From positions 1 through 64,000 of the forward strand of contig NZ_JALHKS010000001.1 of assembly GCF_022968825.1 (NCBI RefSeq): 64,000 bases of DNA. The letters are read 5' to 3'. Position 1 is the stretch's first letter. Each line of letters starts with the position of its first letter. This stretch comes from Chryseobacterium salipaludis (GTDB lineage: Bacteria > Bacteroidota > Bacteroidia > Flavobacteriales > Weeksellaceae). This document shows positions 1 through 6,837 of the stretch, in pieces. A program made the translations under genes and the position numbers. A model generated the notes under the pieces. The model was not told where the DNA came from and searched no databases. It was given only the letters and a program-made list of their open reading frames with translations.

Positions 1-96
1 GCATCCCAAAGCTCCTGAAAGCTCTGAAACACCGCGCTTCTTCCCCTTTTCCTCAATCGTACCCCTTCGCTGTCTACTCGTTTCCTTTTGACTCTG

Positions 97-126
97 CAAA
101 AATAGGCACATTATTTGAATGAGCAA
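97..126 (-). promoter_or_regulatory. Leftward promoter for a gene or RNA running off the left edge
   Basis: On the minus strand a TTG (124-126) is followed after exactly 19 bases by TATTTTTG (97-104), a full match to the Bacteroidota -33/-7 consensus. Transcription would start near 93 and leave the window at base 1. The only ATG on this transcript inside the window lies at 4-2, about 7 bases after an AGGAG, so a coding sequence may begin there. A non-coding RNA is equally possible, and the product cannot be named. Confidence 0.55.
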
Positions 127-192
127 GGGGTTTGACGTTTTATATTTTAAACGAATGTTTAAAGTGCTGATATTCTGCTCCAAAACTTTAAA

Positions 193-208
193 CTAAATAA
201 TTATTTAG
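193..208. promoter_or_regulatory. 16-base perfect palindrome, possible operator
   Basis: CTAAATAATTATTTAG is self-complementary over all 16 bases. It lies about 70 bases upstream of the -33 element at 124-126 and abuts the right arm of the GTTTAAAG inverted repeat. There is no T-run, so it does not look like a terminator. A binding site for a dimeric regulator of the left-edge gene is an inference; chance formation in AT-rich DNA is possible. Confidence 0.35.
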
Positions 209-394
209 GATTTCTATATTGCGATTACTTTCCAACTGTTCAAATATAAAGCATAGACGAAGTTATTTTCTCCAAGACCCTATGTTCAATCGACAAAATG
301 CAGCTTTAATAAACAATCATATATATACTGTCAAAATTACTGCTAAGAAAATCCATTAATAATTATGGCGTACGCTCCTTAACATACATAAGCT

Positions 395-418
395 GAAAAA
401 ACCGGTCTTTCAACCGGT
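395..418 (-). terminator. Weak hairpin terminator after the response regulator
   Basis: ACCGGT (401-406) and ACCGGT (413-418) form a 6-bp stem around a 6-base loop. Read leftward, the stem is followed by a T-run (396-400). It sits about 90 bases past the stop of the response-regulator gene. Confidence 0.45.
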
Positions 419-506
419 AAAAAATTTGTTCGTCATTTGTGCTTTTAGAACCGGTATAAAGATATAGTGAGAAATCATACCAGTAAACCGTGAAATCACC
501 CTATTT

Positions 507-1151
507 CTAAGAAAGCCCGTGTTTAATTGCAAACAATACGATGCCTACCCTGGTTTTCACATTAAGCTTCGCAAAAACGGAATCACGGTAGCCATCTACT
601 GTGCGCGGGCTCACAAACATCTGGTCGGCGATTTCTTTGTACGTCAGTTCAGAGCAGGATAATTTTATAAAATCAAGCTCACGGCTTTTCAACGAATCTG
701 TTATTTCTTTGGTTGCTTTTTCTTCCGTCTTAATTTTAAGTAAGCTTTGGGTAACAATATCTGTATAGAAAATTCCTTTTTCATGGACAATACGAATCGC
801 ATCGAATAAGGTTTCGGGTGACATGTCTTTTAATAAGTACCCCTTGGCACCGGCCTTAAGCATATTGATGATCGTCGCTTCGTCATCTTCCATCGTGAGC
901 GCAATAATTTTCATGTCCGGGTAAAGCTCGGATACTTCGCGCGTAGTTTCAATACCATTTTGGATTGGCATGTTGATATCCATTAACACCACATCCGGCT
1001 TTTCTTCTGATTGTTTTAATGAACTGACAAAATCCTGTCCGTTAAAACAAGTCATCAGCACACGAAGATCTTCATTGGCGGAAATCATATTTTCCAAGGC
1101 TTTGGAGACCAGCTTATGGTCATCCACAATGGCTACTTTTACGGGTTCCAT
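507..1151 (-). CDS. NarL/FixJ-type response regulator
   Basis: This 214-residue protein is a two-domain transcription factor. Residues 1-125 are a receiver with the acidic pair D10/D11, the predicted phospho-acceptor D58 (in VVLMDINMP) and the conserved Lys in GAKGYLLK. Residues 145-210 form a LuxR-type helix-turn-helix (LTYKEIADQ, SPRTVDGYR). Its start overlaps the end of the histidine kinase gene by 13 bases, so the two are almost certainly translationally coupled and form a cognate pair. Target genes cannot be told from the sequence; the palindromes downstream and in the operon leader are candidates for autoregulation. Confidence 0.93.
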   Translation of the reverse strand: MEPVKVAIVDDHKLVSKALENMISANEDLRVLMTCFNGQDFVSSLKQSEEKPDVVLMDINMPIQNGIETTREVSELYPDMKIIALTMEDDEATIINMLKAGAKGYLLKDMSPETLFDAIRIVHEKGIFYTDIVTQSLLKIKTEEKATKEITDSLKSRELDFIKLSCSELTYKEIADQMFVSPRTVDGYRDSVFAKLNVKTRVGIVLFAIKHGLS

Positions 1152-1966
1152 AATGGTTCTCTTTTATAAGTGAGGGTTATTTCAGTTCCATGATTGGCAG
1201 TTGATCGAAGGCGGAAATCCGCGTTAATAATCTTAGCCCGGTTCTTCATATTTTTCAGGCCGCTGCCATCATTTACATTCTTCTGACTAAATCCAATACC
1301 GAAATCCACCACCGTAATTACCATTTCTTCCAATTTGTCCTCGATGGTAATTTTCATTTTATTGGAACGCGAATGCTTAATGACATTTGTAATACATTCC
1401 TGGACGATCCGAAAGAGGATTAGTTCATGTTCGCGTGCAATCTGCGGTTCATGGTTATTATTGTGGTAATCCACCTGCATCAGGTTCAACCGTTCAATGC
1501 GAAAAATTTCCCGCTCGAGCGCCTCCACAAAACCCATTCTGCGCACCTGCGTGCTGATGAAAACTTTGGAAAGATTACGGATATCCTGAATGCATTCGCC
1601 CAGCAGCATATTAATTTCCTGAACGATATCTTCACGGTCACCGTCCCCGGCCGTATTAATCTTATTGGTCATCAGCCGCGCCACCGATAATTTTTGTCCC
1701 AAATCATCATGCAGTTCCTGTCCTATATAATTAAGCGTCTGTTCTTTTATTTCAACCTGTGATGTTGCCAGTTCCTGCTCAAACCTTGCTTCTTTTTTTT
1801 GTTGTGACAGCAGCAGTTCCGACTTTTTCTTTATAAAAACTCCGTATACCATCACCATGGCCAAAATAACAATCATGATAATAAAAGTGCTGATGCCCAG
1901 TACAAAATCAATTTCTGTAAGATCCACGTCGCTGACTGTTTTTTCCTTCCGCGTCGAATATGCCAA
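1139..1966 (-). CDS. Sensor histidine kinase (HisKA_3 type)
   Basis: The protein has one membrane segment (about residues 22-43), a coiled-coil linker, a HisKA_3 dimerisation motif ELHDDLGQ with H86 as the phospho-acceptor, and a C-terminal HATPase_c domain with an N-box (ECITNVIKH) and a G-box (DFGIGF). It has no extracytoplasmic sensor domain, so the signal is probably received through the membrane protein encoded just upstream or through the linker. The ATG at 1966 overlaps the upstream gene by 59 bases. A GTG at 1927 would cut the overlap to 20 bases and keep the membrane segment, so the start is uncertain. It phosphorylates the downstream NarL-type regulator by inference from gene order. 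Confidence 0.9.
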   Translation of the reverse strand: MAYSTRKEKTVSDVDLTEIDFVLGISTFIIMIVILAMVMVYGVFIKKKSELLLSQQKKEARFEQELATSQVEIKEQTLNYIGQELHDDLGQKLSVARLMTNKINTAGDGDREDIVQEINMLLGECIQDIRNLSKVFISTQVRRMGFVEALEREIFRIERLNLMQVDYHNNNHEPQIAREHELILFRIVQECITNVIKHSRSNKMKITIEDKLEEMVITVVDFGIGFSQKNVNDGSGLKNMKNRAKIINADFRLRSTANHGTEITLTYKREPLWNP

Positions 1967-2600
1967 TTAACAATATCGCATATCCCAGCATATTTACAAT
2001 AAATAAAAGTAGGAAAAATATATTGACATTAATAATTCTGGTGGAAGAATCACCAATTACCATCAGCGGTGTAATTCCTAGATAAATAGCCATCAGGCCA
2101 ATACATGCCCAAAACGGGTAATATGTCCTTATATATAGTATCTTATCTGAATTAAATGTTTCCCGCAGCACCAAAAATATGTTGGTCATCAGCAGAACAA
2201 CCTCGAACAGAAAAAATCCTACTGGCAATCTGTTGAAAAAATCAGTTTCAAAATAAACAAACAGCGAATAGCCAATCACCAGGCAAACCATGCTGATCAC
2301 ATTTATAACCTTTGACCAATACTGCCGCAGTACTTTATGGAAGTAAATAAAAAGAATCAGAAAAGAACCGAAATTCACGCAAATGCTGTACAGTGCTTTC
2401 GTATGGAAAACGATGCCTGTCTGATGAATGATAAAAATAACAATATTAGTCGTGGTGATCAGAATATTACCGGCAATGAAACAGATGATGCCGCGCCCCA
2501 GTTGTTTATGCTTCCAGAGCAAGGCCGCCAGGAAAATCAGCAGCAGCGAAATCTGAATAATAGAACCTATGGTCTGGTCCCATTCGATAAGATTCATCAT
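1908..2600 (-). CDS. Multi-pass membrane protein of a two-component operon
   Basis: This 230-residue protein is very hydrophobic, with about seven predicted membrane helices (starting near residues 12, 38, 70, 98, 125, 160 and 195) and a short charged tail. I do not recognise a family. It is the first gene of a three-gene operon with the kinase and response regulator, and its end overlaps the kinase start. A kinase with only one membrane segment next to a seven-helix protein suggests this protein acts as the sensor module. That is inference. Start codons at 2600 and 2597 are both ATG. Confidence 0.7.
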   Translation of the reverse strand: MMNLIEWDQTIGSIIQISLLLIFLAALLWKHKQLGRGIICFIAGNILITTTNIVIFIIHQTGIVFHTKALYSICVNFGSFLILFIYFHKVLRQYWSKVINVISMVCLVIGYSLFVYFETDFFNRLPVGFFLFEVVLLMTNIFLVLRETFNSDKILYIRTYYPFWACIGLMAIYLGITPLMVIGDSSTRIINVNIFFLLLFIVNMLGYAILLIGIFDAEGKNSQRRGSYRN

Positions 2601-2644
2601 AATGGTGACATTCGGTGGTCTGAAACTACTTTAAAAAAAATTAA

Positions 2645-2679
2645 ATTGAAAGATTCCTTTCAATCCTGCTGCAAAAGTA
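2645..2679 (-). promoter_or_regulatory. Promoter -7 element and leader inverted repeat of the two-component operon
   Basis: On the minus strand TACTTTTG (2672-2679) matches the -7 consensus, about 70 bases before the start codon; no clear -33 element is seen. Just downstream, ATTGAAAG (2645-2652) and CTTTCAAT (2657-2664) form a perfect 8-base inverted repeat with a 4-base spacer. It could be a leader hairpin or a regulator site. Confidence 0.45.
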
Positions 2680-2765
2680 ATCGTAGGATTCGGGAAAGTA
2701 GTTAGTGAAATCACCCTTATTATGCATAAACAGGAAGAAAACACAATTCCTCACGCGAACAGCCG

Positions 2766-2797
2766 TTTGCCTGAACCGTCAAAAACCCGTATTTTTA
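2766..2797 (+). promoter_or_regulatory. Promoter of the YggS gene
   Basis: TTTG (2766-2769), a 20-base spacer and TATTTTTA (2790-2797, 7 of 8 consensus bases) form a Bacteroidota-type promoter. It supports the internal ATG at 2816 as the true start, because the longer reading from 2705 would place the promoter inside the gene. Confidence 0.55.
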
Positions 2798-2815
2798 ACG
2801 CCATTATTTAAAAAA

Positions 2816-3481
2816 ATGCTTCAAACCCCTTCTGATCTGCAAAAACAATACGAAACGGTACGTGATCTATTGCCCGAAAATGTGCAGTTGGTTGCTGTAT
2901 CGAAAACACACCCTGTTGAAAAAATTCAGGAAGTGTATCATCTAGGACAACGCGTATTCGGTGAAAATAAAGTTCAGGAGATGACGGAAAAAGCCGCCGT
3001 GCTTCCGGAGGATATCCGCTGGCATCTGATCGGGCATTTGCAGCGCAACAAAGTGAAATACATCACGCCTTTTGTTCATATGATTGAAAGTGTGGATTCG
3101 GAGAAACTTTTGGCTGAAATCAGCAAGGAAGCGCAGAAATGCGGGCGAACCATTAATGTTCTGCTACAAGTGAAAATCGCACAGGAAGACCAGAAATACG
3201 GTCTTGAGATTAATGAAACCAAAGAACTGCTTATGCAGCATGCGCAAGGCCATTTTCCGGGTACGCAAATAAGAGGGCTGATGGGCATGGCTACCTTTAC
3301 GCAACACCGGCAGCAAATTGAAGCAGAATTCACCATGTTAAAACATTTGTACGATCAGCTCAGTGCGCGCTATCAGTTAACCACTTTATCAATGGGTATG
3401 AGCGGCGATTTCCAGCTGGCGATTAGCTGTGGAAGCAACTCTGTGCGCATCGGTTCGCTTATATTCGGCAGCCGCGCATGA
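2816..3481 (+). CDS. YggS/PROSC family pyridoxal phosphate homeostasis protein
   Basis: This 221-residue single-domain protein belongs to the alanine-racemase-fold PLP-binding family, which buffers PLP and affects amino acid and keto acid pools without a known catalytic reaction. VAVSKTHP near the N-terminus carries the PLP lysine. GENKVQE, WHLIGHLQRNK and the C-terminal SMGMSGDFQLAI are family signatures. The length is normal for the family once the ATG at 2816 is used; the preceding 37 codons lie upstream of a promoter and have no family counterpart. It is followed after 80 bases by the sigma-54 activator gene. Confidence 0.92.
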   Translation: MLQTPSDLQKQYETVRDLLPENVQLVAVSKTHPVEKIQEVYHLGQRVFGENKVQEMTEKAAVLPEDIRWHLIGHLQRNKVKYITPFVHMIESVDSEKLLAEISKEAQKCGRTINVLLQVKIAQEDQKYGLEINETKELLMQHAQGHFPGTQIRGLMGMATFTQHRQQIEAEFTMLKHLYDQLSARYQLTTLSMGMSGDFQLAISCGSNSVRIGSLIFGSRA

Positions 3482-3561
3482 GGGCTGATGGGTATGATTG
3501 TTGCTACGTTAGATGCTGAAATTCCAATAATTAAACTTACTAAAAAAATAAAATTTTTCTA

Positions 3562-4746
3562 ATGCAAAGAATCTTGATTGTCGAGGATGAAAAAGCCATT
3601 TCCGGTGTACTCCACTCTATTTTATCCGATGAGTTGCCAGATTATGAATTTACTGTAGCTGAAGATGGCCACGAAGGATATAAATTTCTGGAAAAGGAAG
3701 ATTTCGACTTGGTCCTGTCTGATATTAAAATGCCGAAGATGTCCGGAACGGATCTCCTCAAGCAAGGATTGCAGTTAAAACCTGATACGACTTTCGTCAT
3801 GATTTCGGGTCACGCAGATATTGATACAGCGGTGGATTGCCTGAAAGACGGTGCATATGATTTTATCTCAAAACCAATCGATATCAACAGGCTGATCACA
3901 AGTGTGCGTAACGCGCTGGATAAAGGCAATCTGCAGAAAACCAATCAGCATCTGAAAAACGAAAACACTACTTTAAAAAAGAAGGTCAATAAGAAGTACC
4001 AAATGATCGGTGAGTCGCCGGCTTTACAAAAGATTCAGGATATGATCGCAAAAGTGGCCAGCTCCGACGCGCGGGTACTGATTACCGGTCCGAATGGTGC
4101 TGGTAAAGAACTGGTCGCGCATGCCATCCATGCACAGAGCGAAAGAAGCAAGGGCCCGATGATTGAGGTCAACTGTGCCGCCATTCCGTCTGAACTGATC
4201 GAGTCTGAATTATTCGGGCATGTGAAAGGTAGTTTCACCGGCGCAATCAAAGATAAGCAAGGGAAATTTGAACTCGCCAACAACGGTACCATTTTCCTGG
4301 ATGAAATTGGGGATATGTCGCTGATTGCTCAGGCAAAGGTACTTCGCGCCCTGCAGGAAAGCAAAGTCTCACCGGTCGGCAGTGATAAGGAAATTAAAGT
4401 AGATGTGCGGGTGCTTGCGGCAACCAATAAGAATATGCAGGAAGAAATTCAGAAAGGACGGTTCCGCGAGGATTTGTACCACCGACTTTCTGTTATTGAA
4501 ATCTATGTACCGCCATTGGACGAACGTAAGGAAGATATTAAACTGCTGGTGGCGCACTTCACGAAGGCCATTTCGAATGAACACGGCACAGCTCTGAAAG
4601 AGTTTGATGACGAAGCAATTAAAGCATTGGAAAGCTACAGTTGGACCGGGAACATACGTGAACTTAGAAACGTGGTGGAACGACTCATTATATTAGGATC
4701 AAATCCTGTAAGTGCTGCTGACGTAGAAAGTTTTGTGCGAAAATAA
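3562..4746 (+). CDS. Sigma-54 activator response regulator lacking a Fis domain
   Basis: This 394-residue protein has an NtrC-type receiver (1-120; E8/D9 acidic pocket, phospho-acceptor D54, K104) and an AAA+ sigma-54 interaction domain (about 145-380). The AAA+ part has a Walker A variant GPNGAGKE, the sigma-54 contact loop as GSFTGA instead of GAFTGA, Walker B IFLDEIGD, and the R-finger region. It ends at ADVESFVRK, right after the AAA+ lid, with no C-terminal Fis helix-turn-helix; usual NtrC proteins are 50-80 residues longer. The reading frame ends cleanly before a terminator, so this does not look like a frameshift. It may act from solution or through a partner. No kinase is adjacent. 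Confidence 0.92.
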   Translation: MQRILIVEDEKAISGVLHSILSDELPDYEFTVAEDGHEGYKFLEKEDFDLVLSDIKMPKMSGTDLLKQGLQLKPDTTFVMISGHADIDTAVDCLKDGAYDFISKPIDINRLITSVRNALDKGNLQKTNQHLKNENTTLKKKVNKKYQMIGESPALQKIQDMIAKVASSDARVLITGPNGAGKELVAHAIHAQSERSKGPMIEVNCAAIPSELIESELFGHVKGSFTGAIKDKQGKFELANNGTIFLDEIGDMSLIAQAKVLRALQESKVSPVGSDKEIKVDVRVLAATNKNMQEEIQKGRFREDLYHRLSVIEIYVPPLDERKEDIKLLVAHFTKAISNEHGTALKEFDDEAIKALESYSWTGNIRELRNVVERLIILGSNPVSAADVESFVRK

Positions 4747-4771
4747 CTTCACAGTTTTACATTTAATATAT

Positions 4772-4799
4772 AACCGGAGCCAAGTGCTTCGGTTTTTTT
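4772..4799 (+). terminator. Rho-independent terminator
   Basis: AACCGGAGC (4772-4780) pairs with GCTTCGGTT (4786-4794) with one G-U pair around a 5-base loop, followed by a T-run to 4799. It ends the sigma-54 activator transcript. Confidence 0.85.
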
Positions 4800-4839
4800 A
4801 TATTAAAGAAAAGATCATCGCAAAATATAGTCTTCCTGG

Positions 4840-4855
4840 TGGCAACATATTTGCT
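4840..4855 (+). promoter_or_regulatory. Sigma-54 (-24/-12) promoter of the DJ-1/PfpI gene
   Basis: TGGCA (4840-4844), six bases, then TTGCT (4851-4855) matches the sigma-54 consensus TGGCA-N6-TTGCW without mismatch, with GG and GC separated by the required 10 bases. The start point would fall near 4866, 13 bases before the ATG at 4879. The site lies directly behind a sigma-54 activator gene and its terminator. A weaker -7-like CATATTTG (4846-4853) overlaps it, so housekeeping transcription cannot be ruled out. Confidence 0.65.
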
Positions 4856-4878
4856 GTTCTAAGGCAAAAAATAATATT

Positions 4879-5415
4879 ATGTCAGAATTAAATAACGTAA
4901 AAGTAGCCGTGCTGGCGACCGATGGATTTGAACAATCAGAATTGGAAAAACCGGTTCAGGCTTTGAAAGAGGCAGGCGCCGAGGTAAAAATCATCAGCCT
5001 CAAAGAAGGTAGCATCCGCGGCATGAAGGATGATCAGTGGGGCGACAGTGTACCTGTCGACGAAGCAGTAGCAAATGCGAACGCAGGAGATTATACGGCG
5101 TTGCTGTTACCAGGTGGCGTGATTAATCCTGATACCCTTCGTACGGATACGGACGCGATCAAATTTGTCCAGAACTTCTTCGACCAGCAAAAACCGGTAG
5201 CTGCCATTTGTCACGGACCGCAAACTTTAATTAATGCCGAAGTGGTAGACGGAAAGAAAATGACTTCTTACCATTCTGTTTCCAAAGATTTAAAAAATGC
5301 GGGCGCACACTGGATCGATGAGGAAGTGGTAACAGACGGAAACCTAACTACCAGCCGCTCACCAAAAGATTTGCCAGCATTTAATAAAAGAATTATCGAA
5401 GAATTTAATAAATAA
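4879..5415 (+). CDS. DJ-1/PfpI family protein (YhbO-like, stress)
   Basis: This 178-residue single-domain protein has the class I glutamine-amidotransferase-like fold of DJ-1/PfpI. It carries the nucleophile elbow AAICHGPQ with the active cysteine next to histidine, and the family motif LLLPGGVINPD. The closest known groups are PfpI/YhbO proteins, described as intracellular proteases or glyoxalase/deglycase-type stress proteins; which activity applies cannot be seen. It is preceded by a sigma-54 promoter and followed after 10 bases by a small unknown gene, likely in one transcript. Confidence 0.92.
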   Translation: MSELNNVKVAVLATDGFEQSELEKPVQALKEAGAEVKIISLKEGSIRGMKDDQWGDSVPVDEAVANANAGDYTALLLPGGVINPDTLRTDTDAIKFVQNFFDQQKPVAAICHGPQTLINAEVVDGKKMTSYHSVSKDLKNAGAHWIDEEVVTDGNLTTSRSPKDLPAFNKRIIEEFNK

Positions 5416-5425
5416 AAGCACCGCC

Positions 5426-6028
5426 GTGAATGATAAAATTCCACCACAAAGAGACGGCGCACAGAGTAATGCCTATACAAACATTGTGTTGCCCGACGAG
5501 AACAGCGCGAAAGAATATTTCCGGCGCGTGAAAAACCGTTTCCTCAATGTGAGTTCATGGGATCACTTTGCCGGACGCGAAAAGGCTAAATTTGAATTGC
5601 GTGATCAGTACGGGAATCCAAATCCTCATGTTCCCAAAGTAGGCGATTTTATCAGCGTGCAGGTACCCCTGCTGTCCAATACTGAAAAAGACGGCTACGA
5701 CTGGGTCCGCATAGAGGAGTTTGAAGACACCCAATTCGGCAGTTCGCAACGTGTTTATATGCGCCTTCGGCCCAGTCCTAGCCCGCTGGACAGTAATACT
5801 GAAGTTGCCCATTTCCTCGATGATGAAGCAACTAACAACCTTGAAATCCGGCGTGAAGGTACCCGCGTCAGTGCCGAAGTGCACGCCCGCAATGAAACAC
5901 CAAACAAAGAAGAAACAAACATCGTGGAGAAAGTGCGGGATTATGTGGTAGGCTTAGGCGGCATGCTCCTCGGCAGCAAGATCCAGTGGCAATCCTTAAC
6001 TGATGGATTAATTAATAATGAAGAGTAA
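5426..6028 (+). CDS. Hypothetical protein in the DJ-1 operon
   Basis: I do not recognise this 200-residue protein. It is polar, with no signal peptide, and has a mixed beta-rich central part (about 55-135) containing GDFISVQVPL and YDWVRIEEFED. A glycine-rich hydrophobic stretch near 170-180 (VVGLGGMLLGS) could touch a membrane. It starts with GTG at 5426; there is no usable ATG before about residue 110, so the GTG is accepted. It begins 10 bases after the DJ-1 gene and overlaps the DUF72 gene by 11 bases, so it shares their transcript and possibly the sigma-54 control. Confidence 0.75.
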   Translation: MNDKIPPQRDGAQSNAYTNIVLPDENSAKEYFRRVKNRFLNVSSWDHFAGREKAKFELRDQYGNPNPHVPKVGDFISVQVPLLSNTEKDGYDWVRIEEFEDTQFGSSQRVYMRLRPSPSPLDSNTEVAHFLDDEATNNLEIRREGTRVSAEVHARNETPNKEETNIVEKVRDYVVGLGGMLLGSKIQWQSLTDGLINNEE

Positions 6029-6773
6029 TGTAATTAAGGTAGGCTGCTCTTCCTTTTCGGTCGGCTTCTGGAAGGGGATTTTCTATCCGGATAGTTTACC
6101 GTCGCGCGAGTATTTGTCATTTTATGCGCAATACCTGCCCGCAGTGGAAATTAATACCACATTCTACGGAACGCCAACTCCGAAAACCTTGCAAAAATGG
6201 TTTGACAGCACGCCTGCCGATTTTCAGTTTTTTATAAAAATGCCAAAGGAAATCACGCATACCCGTCGTCTTGAAAACATCGGCGACCTTGCTGAAAACT
6301 TTTGCAACCATATTTCCGGTCATCTTGGGCGCAAGCTGGCCGGCTTTCTGTATCAACTGCCGCCCTCTTTTCATTACTCGGCTGAAAACCTAAAGTCCGT
6401 ACTGGCCGCAGTAGTTCCTCACTATCGGAATGTCGTGGAGTTTCGGCATATTTCCTGGTGGACGGAAGAAGTTTTGCAAACGCTGGAAGAACATGGAATT
6501 ATTTTTTGCGGCGTTTCATATCCCGGCAATATCCCCGATGAATTTATTATCAATAATAAGGAGGCTGCATATTACCGGATGCACGGCGTACCGCAATTAT
6601 TTAAATCCAGATACGACAATTTATTTTTAGATAAGATCGCAACTGAAGCGCAGAATGCCAACCGGGAAGTATTTCTATTTTTTAATAATACCTTCGGAAC
6701 GTCCGGAATTATCAATGCGATTGAAATGATGAATCTGCTCGGCTTCCCCACAGAAGTGCTCAAAGACAATTAA
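6018..6773 (+). CDS. DUF72 family protein (TIM-barrel, YecE-like)
   Basis: This 251-residue protein shows the hallmarks of the DUF72 family: the N-terminal KVGCSSFSV strand, the PSREYLSFYAQ segment, VEINTTFYGTP and the later VEFRHISW segment. Members form a TIM-barrel-like fold; the biochemical role is unknown, although iron-sulfur and nuclease-related roles have been suggested for relatives. The ATG at 6018 lies inside the end of the upstream gene, which indicates translational coupling in the DJ-1 transcript. No terminator is seen before the MATE promoter at 6810. Confidence 0.9.
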   Translation: MKSNVIKVGCSSFSVGFWKGIFYPDSLPSREYLSFYAQYLPAVEINTTFYGTPTPKTLQKWFDSTPADFQFFIKMPKEITHTRRLENIGDLAENFCNHISGHLGRKLAGFLYQLPPSFHYSAENLKSVLAAVVPHYRNVVEFRHISWWTEEVLQTLEEHGIIFCGVSYPGNIPDEFIINNKEAAYYRMHGVPQLFKSRYDNLFLDKIATEAQNANREVFLFFNNTFGTSGIINAIEMMNLLGFPTEVLKDN

Positions 6774-6809
6774 AACAGGAAGTCGACCGCTAAAACAGAT
6801 TGTTTGCCG

Positions 6810-6817
6810 TATTTTTG
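6810..6817 (+). promoter_or_regulatory. -7 element of the MATE gene
   Basis: TATTTTTG is a full match to TAnnTTTG, 20 bases before the ATG at 6838. No convincing -33 TTTG is found 17-23 bases upstream. Confidence 0.45.
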
Positions 6818-6837
6818 CAGCTTAAATTTTTTCAGCT

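Larger units (their letters stand above)
130..506. other. Gene-free region with palindromes
   Basis: No credible coding sequence is visible on either strand. The stretch is AT-rich and holds an inverted repeat GTTTAAAG (157-164) / CTTTAAAC (186-193), a 16-base palindrome (193-208), a lone -7-like TATATTTG on the minus strand (241-248), and a hairpin near 400 that can terminate the leftward operon. It lies between the end of the response-regulator operon and the leftward promoter at 97-126. Confidence 0.6.

Noticed and set aside
207-223. GG...GC pair as a sigma-54 promoter in the left region
   Set aside because: The spacing is 11 bases, not 10, and flanking bases do not match.
2705-2815. N-terminal extension of the YggS protein
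   Set aside because: A -33/-7 promoter lies inside it and it has no family counterpart.
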